Source of the DNA: Propionivibrio soli
GTDB taxonomy: Bacteria > Pseudomonadota > Gammaproteobacteria > Burkholderiales > Rhodocyclaceae
Direction: 5' to 3'
Assembly (NCBI RefSeq): GCF_025770765.1
Contig: NZ_JANZKY010000013.1
Span: 1 to 64,000, forward strand
Length of the DNA: 64,000 nt
A model generated the notes under the pieces. The model was given only the letters and a program-made list of their open reading frames with translations, was not told the origin of the DNA and made no database searches. The stretch's first letter is position 1, and each line of letters opens with the position of its first letter. Both the position numbers and the translations under genes were made by a program. Below are positions 49,733 through 59,304 of the stretch, one piece after another.

Positions 49733-52700
49733 TCAGACGTGTTGGACGGCTTCGCGCGCGGCGAGCGGCGCTTCGTGGTGCGTGGCCGAATGCAATGGGC
49801 GACGCTTGCCGAGCGAGCGCAACAGCACGTAGAAGACAGGCGTCAGGAAAAGGCCGAAGAAGGTTACGCCGAGCATGCCGAAGAAGACCGCTACGCCCAT
49901 CGCGTGCCGCATCTCCGATCCCGCACCGCTCGACAGGACGAGGGGAACGACGCCCATGATGAAGGCGATCGACGTCATCAGGATCGGCCGCAGGCGCAGC
50001 CGGCTGGCACGGAACGCCGCTTCCGCCGGCGTCGCGCCCTGCAGCTCCAGCTCGCGTGCGAACTCGACGATCAGGATCGCGTTCTTGCAGGCGAGCCCGA
50101 CCAGAACCATGAGCCCGATCTGCGTGAAGATGTTGTTGTCGCCACCCGTCAGGAAGACTCCGGCCAGGGCCGCCAGGATGCTCATCGGCACGATGAGGAT
50201 GATCGCGAGCGGCAGCGTCAGGCTCTCGTACTGAGCGGCAAGCACAAGGAACACAAGCAGCAGGCTGATCGGGAACACCCAGATGCCGGCGTTGCCCGCC
50301 AGAATCTTCTGGTACGTAAGGTCTGTCCACTCGAAGCGCACGCCACGCGGCAGCGTTTCGGCGGCGATGCGCTCAGCGGCGGCCTCCGCTTGTGCCGACG
50401 AATAACCGGGCGCCGGGCCGCCGTTGATGTCGGCCGCCGTGTAGCCGTTGTAGCGCACGACCATTTCCGGCCCGTACGTCGTCCGCACCTTCACCAGTGA
50501 AGAGAGCGGCACCATCTCGCCGCTGCTGTTGCGCGTCTTCAGCTGCAGAATGTCTTCAGGGCGGGAGCGGAACGGCGCATCCGCTTGGGCGCGTACCTGG
50601 TAGGTGCGGCCGAAGCGGTTGAAGTCGTTCACATACAGCGAACCAAGGTAGATCTGCATGGTATCGAACACGTCGGTGACGGAAACGCCTTGCTGCTTCG
50701 CCTTCACGCGATCGAGATCAACGTTGAGTTGCGGAACGTTGATCTGATAGCTGGAGAAGGTGGGGCCGAGCTCGGGCGTCTTTGCCGCCGCCGCCATGAA
50801 GGCGTTGGCCGCGGCGCTCAACTCCGCGTAGCCGACCGAACCGCGATCCTCGAGCTGCATCTTGAAGCCGCCGAGCGTGCCCAGCCCCATCACCGGCGGT
50901 GGCGGGAAGACGGCGATGAAGGCTTCCTTCAGCGCGCTGTACTTCTGGTTGAGTGCGCCCGCGATGGCTCCGGCCGAAAGACTCTTGTCGTGACGTTCGT
51001 CGAACGGTTTGAGCGTCGCGAAGACGATGCCGGCGCTCGAACTGTTGGTGAAGCCGTTGATCGACAAGCCGGGGAAGGCGATGGCGCTTTCCACCCCCGG
51101 CTGCGCGAGAGCGATTTCACCCATGCGCCGGATCACCGCCTCGGTACGGTCCAGCGATGCGCCGTTGGGCAGTTGCGCAAAACCGATCAGGTACTGCTTG
51201 TCCTGTGCCGGAACGAAGCCGCCGGGAAGGATGTAGGAAACACCGGCGGTGAGTGCGATCAGCAAGGCGTAAACGCTCATCGCGGAGACCTTGCGCCGAA
51301 CGACGCCCGTCACGCCCCGTCCGTAGCTCTCCGAAGCGCGTCCGAAGAAGCGGTTGAACGCATCGAAAAAGCGGCCGAGAAAGCGGTTCATCTGCCGCGT
51401 CAGCCAGTCGGGCTTGCTGTCGTGGCTCTTTAGCAGCAACGCCGCGAGCGCTGGAGAGAGCGTCAGCGAATTGAACGCCGAGATCACCGTCGAGATGGCG
51501 ATCGTCATCGCGAACTGTTTGTAGAACTGGCCGGTGAGCCCCGTCATGAACGCGAGCGGTACGAACACTGCGACGAGCGTCAGCGCGATGGCGATGATCG
51601 GCCCGCTGACCTCCCGCATGGCCCGGTACGTCGCTTCGCGCGGCGTCAGGCCGGCTTCGATGTTGCGTTCCACGTTTTCGACGACGACGATCGCGTCGTC
51701 GACCACGATGCCAATGGCAAGCACCATCCCGAATAACGACAGGGCGTTGATCGAGTAGCCGAAGGCGAGCATCAGCGAGAAGGTGCCGACGATCGACACG
51801 GGGACGGCGAGCAGCGGGATGACGGAGGCACGCCAGGTCTGCAGGAACACGATGACCACCAGCACGACGAGCGCGATGGCTTCGAGCAGCGTATGCACGA
51901 CCGCCTTGATGCTGGCCCGCACGAATTGCGTCGGGTCGTATTCGATGCGGTACTCGACGGACGACGGGAAATCCTTGGCGAGTTCAGCCATCGTCGCGCG
52001 TACCTGCGACGAGACTTCGAGCGCGTTGGCGCCAGGCGATTGCATGATGCCCATGCCGATCGCCGGCTTGTTGTCGAGCAATGAACGAAGTCCGTACTCG
52101 GCGGCGTCGAGTTCGACGCGCGCCACATCGCCTAGCCGTGTGATGCCGCCGTCGGGGGACGACTTGAGAACAATTTCTCTGAATTCTTCGGCCGACTGCA
52201 GCCGGCCCTGCGCGTTGACCGAAAACTGCATCGCGGTATCCGCCTGCGTCGGAGAGGCACCGATGACACCGGCGGCTACCTGTACGTTCTGCTCGCGAAT
52301 CGCGCGCACGACGTCAGGCGCCGTCAGTCCGCGTTGCGCTACCTTTTGCGGATCGAGCCAAACCCGCATGGCATAGTTGCCGGCGCCCCATATGGCCACT
52401 TCGCCGACGCCGGAAAGGCGCGCCAGCCGGTCCTTGATGTTGAGCACCGCATAGTTGCGCAAATACGTGGCGTCATAGCGGTCGTCGGGCGAGATCAGGT
52501 GCACCACCAGCGTCAGCGTCGGCGAGCTCTTTACCGTCGTCACGCCGAGGCGCTGCACGTCTTCGGGTAGTCTTGGCAAAGCCTGCGAGACGCGGTTTTG
52601 CACGAGCTGCTGTGCTTTGTCGGGATCGATACCGAGCTTGAAGTACACGGTCACCGTCAAGTTGCCGTCGCTGTTCGCCTGCGACTGCATGTAAAGCATG

Positions 52701-52927
52701 TCCTCGACGCCGTTGATCGACTCCTCGAGCGGTGACGCGACAGTCTCGGCGATCACCTTCGGGTTGGCGCCCGGATACTGCGCCCGCACGACCACCGATG
52801 GCGGGACTACTTCCGGGTACTCCGATATGGGTAGCCGGAAGAGCGCCAGGATTCCGCCGAGCAGGATGAGCATCGACAGGACGCCGGCGAAGATCGGCCG
52901 GTCGATAAAGAATCGCGAGATGTTCAT
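49733..52927 (-). CDS. RND-family inner-membrane efflux pump (HAE1 type)
   Basis: A 1064-residue AcrB/MexB-like transporter with twelve helices and two large periplasmic loops. The proton-relay aspartates are in GIVVDDAIVVVENVERNIEA (fourth helix) and the lysine and threonine partners are in the later LVGLACKNAILIVEFARELE. It exports hydrophobic or amphiphilic compounds from the inner membrane and periplasm. It lies 12 bases after the adaptor gene and overlaps the channel gene, so all three are co-translated. Full length, no frameshift. Confidence 0.94.
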   Translation of the reverse strand: MNISRFFIDRPIFAGVLSMLILLGGILALFRLPISEYPEVVPPSVVVRAQYPGANPKVIAETVASPLEESINGVEDMLYMQSQANSDGNLTVTVYFKLGIDPDKAQQLVQNRVSQALPRLPEDVQRLGVTTVKSSPTLTLVVHLISPDDRYDATYLRNYAVLNIKDRLARLSGVGEVAIWGAGNYAMRVWLDPQKVAQRGLTAPDVVRAIREQNVQVAAGVIGASPTQADTAMQFSVNAQGRLQSAEEFREIVLKSSPDGGITRLGDVARVELDAAEYGLRSLLDNKPAIGMGIMQSPGANALEVSSQVRATMAELAKDFPSSVEYRIEYDPTQFVRASIKAVVHTLLEAIALVVLVVIVFLQTWRASVIPLLAVPVSIVGTFSLMLAFGYSINALSLFGMVLAIGIVVDDAIVVVENVERNIEAGLTPREATYRAMREVSGPIIAIALTLVAVFVPLAFMTGLTGQFYKQFAMTIAISTVISAFNSLTLSPALAALLLKSHDSKPDWLTRQMNRFLGRFFDAFNRFFGRASESYGRGVTGVVRRKVSAMSVYALLIALTAGVSYILPGGFVPAQDKQYLIGFAQLPNGASLDRTEAVIRRMGEIALAQPGVESAIAFPGLSINGFTNSSSAGIVFATLKPFDERHDKSLSAGAIAGALNQKYSALKEAFIAVFPPPPVMGLGTLGGFKMQLEDRGSVGYAELSAAANAFMAAAAKTPELGPTFSSYQINVPQLNVDLDRVKAKQQGVSVTDVFDTMQIYLGSLYVNDFNRFGRTYQVRAQADAPFRSRPEDILQLKTRNSSGEMVPLSSLVKVRTTYGPEMVVRYNGYTAADINGGPAPGYSSAQAEAAAERIAAETLPRGVRFEWTDLTYQKILAGNAGIWVFPISLLLVFLVLAAQYESLTLPLAIILIVPMSILAALAGVFLTGGDNNIFTQIGLMVLVGLACKNAILIVEFARELELQGATPAEAAFRASRLRLRPILMTSIAFIMGVVPLVLSSGAGSEMRHAMGVAVFFGMLGVTFFGLFLTPVFYVLLRSLGKRRPLHSATHHEAPLAAREAVQHV

Positions 52928-52939
52928 GATGCGTGGTCC

Positions 52940-54103
52940 TCAGCCTTTCTGCGCTAGCGTGGTCGCGCCACCCATCGGTACGGCGTTGGGCGTGATCGCA
53001 TCGCCCGGGCGCACGCGCTGCAGGCCGTTGACCACGATGCGTTCGCCGGCCTTGAGCCCGCTTTCGACGACGCGCAAGCCCTCCTGAATGCTGCCGAGCA
53101 GCACTTCGCGATACGCCGTCTTGCCGTCGGCACCGACGACAAGGACGAAGCGCTTGTCCTGATCGGTGCCCACCGCTTTCTCGTCGATCAGCAGCGCGTC
53201 GCGCTGGTCGGCACCGCCAAGTCGCACGCGGGCGTAAAGCCCGGGCACCAGTCGGCCGCCGGGGTTGTCGACGAGCGCACGCACGCGGATCGTCCCCGAT
53301 GTGCTGTCGAGCCGGTTATCGACCGAACTGAGAATGCCTTCCAGCGAGTAGTTTTCGTCATTGGCCAACCCGAGATGAACCGGCAACGGTTTGCCCTGGG
53401 CGCCGCTCACCACCTTCAGGTAGCTCTGCTCATCGACGTCGAACGACACATAGATGCGATCTGCGGAGACGAGCGTCGTCAGCGGCCGGCTATCAGAGGG
53501 AGCGACGAGATTGCCGACCGTCACTTCGGCACGCGAGGCACGGCCGGTGATCGGCGAGGTGATATGCGTGTACTCGAGATTCAACTGCGCCACGCGCAAC
53601 GCAGCCCGGGCGGCCTGCAGATTGGCATCCGCTTCGCGGGAAGCGTTCTGCTTCTCGTCGAAGTCGCGTCGCGCGATGGCATTATCGGCAAGCAGGCGCT
53701 CGCTGCGCGCCAGGTCATCCGCGGTGTACGCGGCCCGTGCTTGCGCGGCGGCGACGACGGCTTCGGCTCGCGCCACCTCGGCCGCGAAAGGTCGCGGATC
53801 GATCGTGAACAAGAGGTCCCCCTTCTTTACCAGGCTGCCATCCTTGAAGTGGACAGCCGTCAATATTCCGGAGACCTGCGGGTGAACCTCAACGCGCTCA
53901 ACGGCCTCCAGGCGGCCGGAATATTGCTGCCATTCGGTTACCAGCCGGCTGCCGACTTCGGCCACGTCAACGGTGGCCGGCGCGGCGGCCGCCGGTCCGG
54001 GGGCCGCCGCCGCGCGGCTCTGATAAGCCGTGAGCCCCCCGCCCACGATGAAGAGGCCGGCAATAGCGGCGACAAGTACGAACTGCTTATGACGTCGGGG
54101 CAT
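52940..54103 (-). CDS. RND periplasmic adaptor (membrane fusion protein)
   Basis: A 387-residue adaptor. A single N-terminal helix (about residues 8-28) anchors it rather than a lipid, then comes a lipoyl domain (VEVHPQVSGILTAVHFKDGS), a helical hairpin (AEVARAEAVVAAAQARAAYT), the second lipoyl half and a beta-barrel/MP domain. AAAGGAA precedes the ATG at 54103. It bridges the pump and the channel. It is encoded 55 bases after the hydrolase-like gene. Confidence 0.92.
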   Translation of the reverse strand: MPRRHKQFVLVAAIAGLFIVGGGLTAYQSRAAAAPGPAAAAPATVDVAEVGSRLVTEWQQYSGRLEAVERVEVHPQVSGILTAVHFKDGSLVKKGDLLFTIDPRPFAAEVARAEAVVAAAQARAAYTADDLARSERLLADNAIARRDFDEKQNASREADANLQAARAALRVAQLNLEYTHITSPITGRASRAEVTVGNLVAPSDSRPLTTLVSADRIYVSFDVDEQSYLKVVSGAQGKPLPVHLGLANDENYSLEGILSSVDNRLDSTSGTIRVRALVDNPGGRLVPGLYARVRLGGADQRDALLIDEKAVGTDQDKRFVLVVGADGKTAYREVLLGSIQEGLRVVESGLKAGERIVVNGLQRVRPGDAITPNAVPMGGATTLAQKG

Positions 54104-54158
54104 GGCGATTCCTTTCTGTGACACGGGTTAATGCAAAATCGTTTGTCGGCGTTTGGGT

Positions 54159-54977
54159 TTATGTGCGCGAGGCGCTATCCGTCCGCAGCCGATGACGAAG
54201 AAAACAACCGATCTCTTCCAGCGCCGGCGTGTGGCGCGGAAGGGCCGCATGGGTAATGCCGGGAAAGCGCACAACGTGCGTTGGCACCCCGGCGGCAATC
54301 AGCGAGGCCGCGTACTTCTCGGCCTCGTCGTGCAACACGTCGCACTCCGCCGTCAGAATCAACGCTGGCGGCAGACCCGCCTGTCGGCATGAGACGAGCG
54401 GTGAGGCGTAGGGATGCAGACGCTGGCGGGAATATGGCAGGTACTGCCGATACCGTTCGGCACATATGGTCGCGTCGATATCCGATTTGATCCGTATGGC
54501 GTCCGCAAGCCGCGTCATGCTTGGATCGAGCATTGGACCGATCAGCACCTGGGCCGCAATGGCCGGGCCGTTACGGTCGCGCGACATCAGCGTCAGGCTA
54601 GCCGCCAGGTTGCCGCCGGCATCGTCGCCGGCAACCACGAGGCGGTGCACGTCGCCGCCAAAGCCCGTAGCATTGTCTGCCATCCATAGCGCAGCGGCAT
54701 GCACGTCCTCGGGCGCGGCTGGGAACGGGCGCTGCGGCGCAAGGGCATAGTCCACGGCCAGCACCAACACGCCGCACGCTTCGGCAATGAATCGCGCCGG
54801 CACGTCAGCGTCATTGAGGCTACCGCTCACGAAGCCACCCCCGTGGAGGTAGAGCACGACCGGAAGGAGTCCTGCGGATTTCGGCTCTCCGTGCAGACGG
54901 GCGGCCATTGCGCCGGCGGGGCCGGGAATCGCGAAGTCGCGTAGGCGTGAGGCGGTCGGATTGAGCAGAGTGTCCAT
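54159..54977 (-). CDS. HSL-type alpha/beta hydrolase-fold protein lacking the nucleophile serine
   Basis: A 272-residue protein with the HSL-family oxyanion loop LHGGGFVSG and the usual helix after it. The nucleophile elbow, normally GDSAGG, reads GDDAGG (DNA confirms GAT for Asp). The catalytic aspartate region ILTAECDVLHDEAEKYA and a histidine in FPGITHAAL are present. With Asp in place of Ser, ordinary ester hydrolysis should be impossible, so it may be a binding protein or use another reaction. It is first in the RND operon, divergent from LysR. No ribosome site is visible before the ATG at 54977. Confidence 0.78.
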   Translation of the reverse strand: MDTLLNPTASRLRDFAIPGPAGAMAARLHGEPKSAGLLPVVLYLHGGGFVSGSLNDADVPARFIAEACGVLVLAVDYALAPQRPFPAAPEDVHAAALWMADNATGFGGDVHRLVVAGDDAGGNLAASLTLMSRDRNGPAIAAQVLIGPMLDPSMTRLADAIRIKSDIDATICAERYRQYLPYSRQRLHPYASPLVSCRQAGLPPALILTAECDVLHDEAEKYAASLIAAGVPTHVVRFPGITHAALPRHTPALEEIGCFLRHRLRTDSASRT

Positions 54978-55041
54978 CGCGTTTGTCGGTAGTGAAACAA
55001 AGTCAAAAATCGATGGAGCAATTCTCGATGCTGTTTGTCTA

Positions 55042-55055
55042 TGGATAAATATCCA
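55042..55055. promoter_or_regulatory. Palindrome TGGATAAATATCCA, candidate LysR site
   Basis: TGGATA and TATCCA are exact complements around AA in the 133-base gap between the hydrolase-like gene and the LysR gene. LysR proteins typically bind an imperfect palindrome in such divergent regions, but this one lacks the usual T-N11-A layout. Confidence 0.35.
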
Positions 55056-55110
55056 AAATCCGACAACACTATTCAGTTCGAGCAAACAATCCGAGCCGGA
55101 GAATCGACCG

Positions 55111-56124
55111 ATGGACCGTTTTCAAGCCATGCAAGTATTCACTCGCGTTGTCGATTGCCACAGCTTCACGCGCGCCGCCGACAACCTCGGTCTGCCGCGC
55201 GCGACGGTGACGACGATCATTCAAAGCCTGGAGGCGGCGCTACAAGTACGCCTGCTCAATCGGACGACACGGCGCATCAGCCTGACGCCCGACGGCGCCG
55301 CCTATTACGAGCACTGCGCGCGCATCCTGGCGGAAGTCGACGAGACGGAAGCGTCGTTCCGGGACGCGGCCCGCGGACCGAAGGGGCGCCTGCGCGTCGA
55401 CGTGCCGTCAGTGATTGGCCGTCTCATTTTGATTCCGCGCCTATGCGAATTTCATTCGAAGTACCCCGACGTCGAGCTTGTCATCGGTATGGGTGATCGG
55501 TTGGTGGACCTCGTACGCGAGGCCGTTGACTGCGTCATACGCGTCGGCGAGCTTCAGGACTCGACGCTCGTCGCGCGGCGCATCGGATCGTTCAGCTCGA
55601 TCACCTGCGGCTCGCCGGATTACCTGGAACGTCATGGAACGCCGAAGAGCATCGACGATTTGCAGGATCATCACGCTGTCCACTACTTCTCTCACCGCAC
55701 AGGCCGCACGATCGACTGGGACTTCGTCGTGGATGGCGTCGCGACGCCGGTGAAGATGCGCGGCATGGTCTCAGTGAACGACGCGGAGGCATACCTCGCC
55801 TGCGGCCTGCAAGGCTTCGGCCTTATTCAGCCGGCACGCTTCATGGCGATCCCGCACCTTCAGTCGGGGGCGCTGGTCGAGATTCTGCCGCAACTTTCGC
55901 CGTCACCGATGCCCATTTCCGTGGGGTATATGCAGAACCGGCATCTTTCGCCGAAGGTGCGCGCTTTTGTCGACTGGGTCGCCGACCTGTTCGGCAGTTG
56001 CCCATTGCTTGGCGGCGCGGCGCATGCCGCCCGCGAATGCGGCTTTCCCTACCGCCCCGGGTACAACACGCTGCGCAGCGAGGTCGAGCAACAGAACGCC
56101 GAGGAACAGGCGACCGTTGTCTAG
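55111..56124 (+). CDS. LysR-family transcriptional regulator
   Basis: A 337-residue regulator with an N-terminal helix-turn-helix (about residues 1-62: FTRAADNLGLPRATVTTIIQ then LEAALQVRLLNRTTRRISLT) and a substrate-binding domain (about 90-295). GGAG is nine bases before the ATG at 55111. It is divergent from the RND operon and likely regulates it. The C terminus (about the last 35 residues) is longer than usual. The inducer is unknown. Confidence 0.9.
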   Translation: MDRFQAMQVFTRVVDCHSFTRAADNLGLPRATVTTIIQSLEAALQVRLLNRTTRRISLTPDGAAYYEHCARILAEVDETEASFRDAARGPKGRLRVDVPSVIGRLILIPRLCEFHSKYPDVELVIGMGDRLVDLVREAVDCVIRVGELQDSTLVARRIGSFSSITCGSPDYLERHGTPKSIDDLQDHHAVHYFSHRTGRTIDWDFVVDGVATPVKMRGMVSVNDAEAYLACGLQGFGLIQPARFMAIPHLQSGALVEILPQLSPSPMPISVGYMQNRHLSPKVRAFVDWVADLFGSCPLLGGAAHAARECGFPYRPGYNTLRSEVEQQNAEEQATVV

Positions 56125-56198
56125 CGGCGGTGGCAAGCGCGGTCAACGCGAGCGTCTTGCGCTGCCTAGCTGCCTATCGCGACCTTGCCTACTGGATC

Positions 56199-58316
56199 TC
56201 AGATCGCCGTGGCTATCGTCGCGGCTGGCGCCCCATCCTGGCGTGTTGCCGACGGGAGAACCTCGATCAGCGCGCGCTGCAGGTCGGCGCGCTCCAGCGG
56301 CTTGGCAAGTACACGGGTGACGCCGACAGCGGCCGCCCGGGAGGCGAGGAACGAGCCGCCGCAGCCACTGACGAGGAGGACAGGGACGTCGGGGGCGCAC
56401 GCGCGCAACGCCTGCGTGAAGCGGGTGCCGCACAGCGTCGGCATCACTTCGTCAGTAATGATGGCAGCAAATCGCTTCGGGTCTTCGCGCAGCGCCGCCA
56501 GCGCGGCTTTGGGGTCGCAAAAGCCTGCGCATTCGTAGCCGAGCCCGTTCAGCGTCTCCTGCGTGAGCGCGACGAGGTCGGGTTCGTCGTCGACGATCAT
56601 CAGGCGTTGGCCCGAGACCGGCATGGCGGACTCCGGGAGGCTGGCGGTGCCGGTGAGTTCGTCCTGGCTTTCCGGGAAGTACAGCGTGAACTGCGATCCG
56701 CGGCCGACGGCGCTCTCAACGTTGATCGCCCCGCGGAACTCGCCTACGACGCCGTGCACGACGGCAAGTCCGAGACCGGTACCTGAACGGTCGCCGCGCG
56801 TCGTGAAGAACGGCTCGAAAAGGCGCTCCATGACGTCTGTATTCATACCCAAGCCCTCATCGGCGACGGAAAGCGCAAGATAAGCGCCGGGTGCCAACTC
56901 GCCGTGTGAGAGCAGACGGGATACCGACAAGGTGGTGTGCATGATGCTGACGCGCAGCGTGCCGCCTTCGGGCATCGCCTGAATGGCGTTGGTGCACAGG
57001 TTCATGACGGCTTCGAATGCCTGTGTCGGATCACCGCGCAGCTTTCCAGGCCCCGCGTCGAAATAGCGCTCGACCCGGACGCCGGCGGGCAGCGAACTCT
57101 CAAGCAAACTGAGCACTTCGTCCACAATCGGCTCCAGCCGGAACACGGCCGCGGTGTGGGCGCCCGTGCGGCTGAATTTGAGGATGCGGCCGATCAATGC
57201 CTTCCCGCGCAGCGCGGCCTGCATCACCTTGTCCAGGTGCCGCGCCTGGCTGCTGCCAGGGGGTGCCGCGTCGCGCGCCATTTCGCCGAAGCCGACGATC
57301 GCGGCGAGTACGTTATTGAAATCGTGAGCCACTCCGCTGGCCAGCGTGCCCAGCGCTTCGAACTTCCCGGCCCGCGACTTTTGCAGACGCAGCGCATCGC
57401 GCGCTTCAGCATAGCGGCGGTCGGAGCGCGCGATGCGACGCACGGAAACAATGAGCACAACCGAGAGCAGCACGATTCCAAGCAAGGCCCAGAAAGCCAC
57501 GTCGTGCCAGGTTTGCAGGGCGGCCTTCAGGTCGCGCGTGACCATGAGTTTGAGACCGTATTGCGGCAGGCTGTGAATGCTCACAAGACGTTCCGTACCA
57601 TCGGAGAAGACATGCTTTTCCATCCGCGGAGGGGCGGTCAGCAGCTCGCTTAACGTCGATTCGCCGAGCCTTGCGCCGTCGTCGATGCGCCCAGCCAGGC
57701 GCAATCCGTCGTTACGATAGACCGCCATGCGCGCGTCTGCCCCGGGCGAAGCGACATGAAACGCGCCGTAGAGCGCCGCGACCGGCACGCCGGCAATGAT
57801 CCAGCCGCCGCTTCCATCGATCTTCCCGTTGGCACGTGCGGCGAGAGCAATGAACGATTCGCGCGTGGCCGGGTCTGTGAACGCGGCGCTCACGGCGATG
57901 GCACCGTTGCCTAGCGATTCCAGCGTTGGGAAAAAGGAACGCGGATCGGGCGGGTGGCTCGCATCCGAGCCGTAGCGCTGGCCGCCTTTGTTATCGACGT
58001 ACCAAAGGGTCCTTACCGTCGGCATATAACGGACCGCTCGTTCCAGCGCTCCCTGCGGGCCCGAGGAGGAAACCTGACCGCTGCGCAAATCGTCGCGCAT
58101 GGCGAACAAGCCGTCCTTGACGCCTTGCAGGCCGCGCGCGATTTCATCGGCGAGAGCGAACGAAATCAAACGGGTTTCGCGCATCTGCATGTCGATCGCG
58201 CTGCGATGCATATGCCATAGCGCGACGGTGGCGACGACCATCACGGCGTACCATACGGAAAGCGCCGCGACCCAGAGACGATGAGGGGAACTGTGATCCT
58301 GAAGCTTGGTGAGCAT
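56199..58316 (-). CDS. Hybrid sensor histidine kinase with C-terminal receiver
   Basis: A 705-residue membrane sensor. Helix 1 is near residues 14-34, a periplasmic Cache-like sensor domain spans about 40-265, and helix 2 is about 268-290. The kinase core has the phosphorylated histidine in GTLASGVAHDFNNVLA, then the N box CTNAIQAMPEGG, and the G boxes GLGMN and RSGTGLGLAVVHGVV. A receiver domain (about 580-700) has IVDDEPDL and the phospho-acceptor in IITDEVMP. It is divergent from an OmpR-type regulator with a 75-base gap. The signal is probably a small organic ligand bound outside the cell. Confidence 0.9.
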   Translation of the reverse strand: MLTKLQDHSSPHRLWVAALSVWYAVMVVATVALWHMHRSAIDMQMRETRLISFALADEIARGLQGVKDGLFAMRDDLRSGQVSSSGPQGALERAVRYMPTVRTLWYVDNKGGQRYGSDASHPPDPRSFFPTLESLGNGAIAVSAAFTDPATRESFIALAARANGKIDGSGGWIIAGVPVAALYGAFHVASPGADARMAVYRNDGLRLAGRIDDGARLGESTLSELLTAPPRMEKHVFSDGTERLVSIHSLPQYGLKLMVTRDLKAALQTWHDVAFWALLGIVLLSVVLIVSVRRIARSDRRYAEARDALRLQKSRAGKFEALGTLASGVAHDFNNVLAAIVGFGEMARDAAPPGSSQARHLDKVMQAALRGKALIGRILKFSRTGAHTAAVFRLEPIVDEVLSLLESSLPAGVRVERYFDAGPGKLRGDPTQAFEAVMNLCTNAIQAMPEGGTLRVSIMHTTLSVSRLLSHGELAPGAYLALSVADEGLGMNTDVMERLFEPFFTTRGDRSGTGLGLAVVHGVVGEFRGAINVESAVGRGSQFTLYFPESQDELTGTASLPESAMPVSGQRLMIVDDEPDLVALTQETLNGLGYECAGFCDPKAALAALREDPKRFAAIITDEVMPTLCGTRFTQALRACAPDVPVLLVSGCGGSFLASRAAAVGVTRVLAKPLERADLQRALIEVLPSATRQDGAPAATIATAI

Positions 58317-58391
58317 ATGCTATGATACTCCGCTCGCATCGCATGCCCCGCGTCTACGGGGCCGCTGCCGGTCTCCTACTGCGGTGAAGCA

Positions 58392-59123
58392 ATGAACGTC
58401 CCCACGGCTCCACATATTCTCGTCATCGACGACGATCCCGACGTGCGCGAACTCGTTGTCGAGTACCTCGGCAACAACGACATGCGCGTCAGCGCCGGCG
58501 AATCCGGCCGTGATCTGTTCGATCTCTTCGATCGCGAATCGATCGATCTGGTTCTGCTCGATCTGCGCCTCCCCGGCGAGGACGGCATGTTGCTCGCCCG
58601 CCACCTGCGCGACCGGGCGGCCGTGCCGATCATCTTCCTGACCGGCCGCAACGAGGAGGCGGACCGTGTAATGGGCCTCGAACTGGGGGCCGACGATTAC
58701 GTGACGAAGCCGTTCAGCCCGCGCGAACTGCTCGCCCGCGTGCGCGCCGTGCTGCGTCGTTACCAAGTACAGGCGACGCTGCCCGAACGCGATTCGTCGC
58801 GTCGCGCGTTTCGTTTTGCCGGATGGGAATTGAATCTGCGCACACGGCGCCTTACGTCGCCCAGTGGCGCGGTCGTTGAGCTTTCCAACGGCGAGTTCAG
58901 CCTCTTGAGCGCGCTCTGCCGTGCGCCCCAGCGTATCCTGTCGCGTGATCAGCTGCTGTCGATGTCGCGGCTGCATGAAGGCGAAGTCTATGATCGGACG
59001 ATCGACGTACAGGTCCGGCGTCTGCGTCTGAAGGTTGAGAGCGACCCGGCGAACCCCTTGCTCATCCTCACCGAACGCGGCGCCGGCTATCGGCTCGCCG
59101 CTGACGTTGAAACGCTGTACTGA
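58392..59123 (+). CDS. OmpR-family response regulator
   Basis: A 243-residue regulator. The receiver domain (about 1-120) has VIDDDPDV, the phospho-acceptor aspartate in LLDLRLPGEDG and the signature lysine in VTKPFSPRELLARV. A winged-helix DNA-binding domain (about 140-235) has LSNGEFSLLSALCRAPQRIL and DRTIDVQVRRLRLKVE. It is divergent from the hybrid kinase and is probably its partner, directly or through a phosphotransfer intermediate. Targets are unknown. Confidence 0.9.
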   Translation: MNVPTAPHILVIDDDPDVRELVVEYLGNNDMRVSAGESGRDLFDLFDRESIDLVLLDLRLPGEDGMLLARHLRDRAAVPIIFLTGRNEEADRVMGLELGADDYVTKPFSPRELLARVRAVLRRYQVQATLPERDSSRRAFRFAGWELNLRTRRLTSPSGAVVELSNGEFSLLSALCRAPQRILSRDQLLSMSRLHEGEVYDRTIDVQVRRLRLKVESDPANPLLILTERGAGYRLAADVETLY

Positions 59124-59304
59124 GGAAGTCTCATTGCGCTGCTCAGCGGGGCGCGTGAAGCGTGAACGAAGGAGAACGGAATCAGCGCATGGTGGCGCCG
59201 ATTCCGTTCTGAGAGGGTGAATAACGCGCTGGTCTTGGCGATCTGCCGCCACCAACACGTTCTTCGTTAACAACGCTCTGTCGTTGCCGGTACGCACATT
59301 CCGA

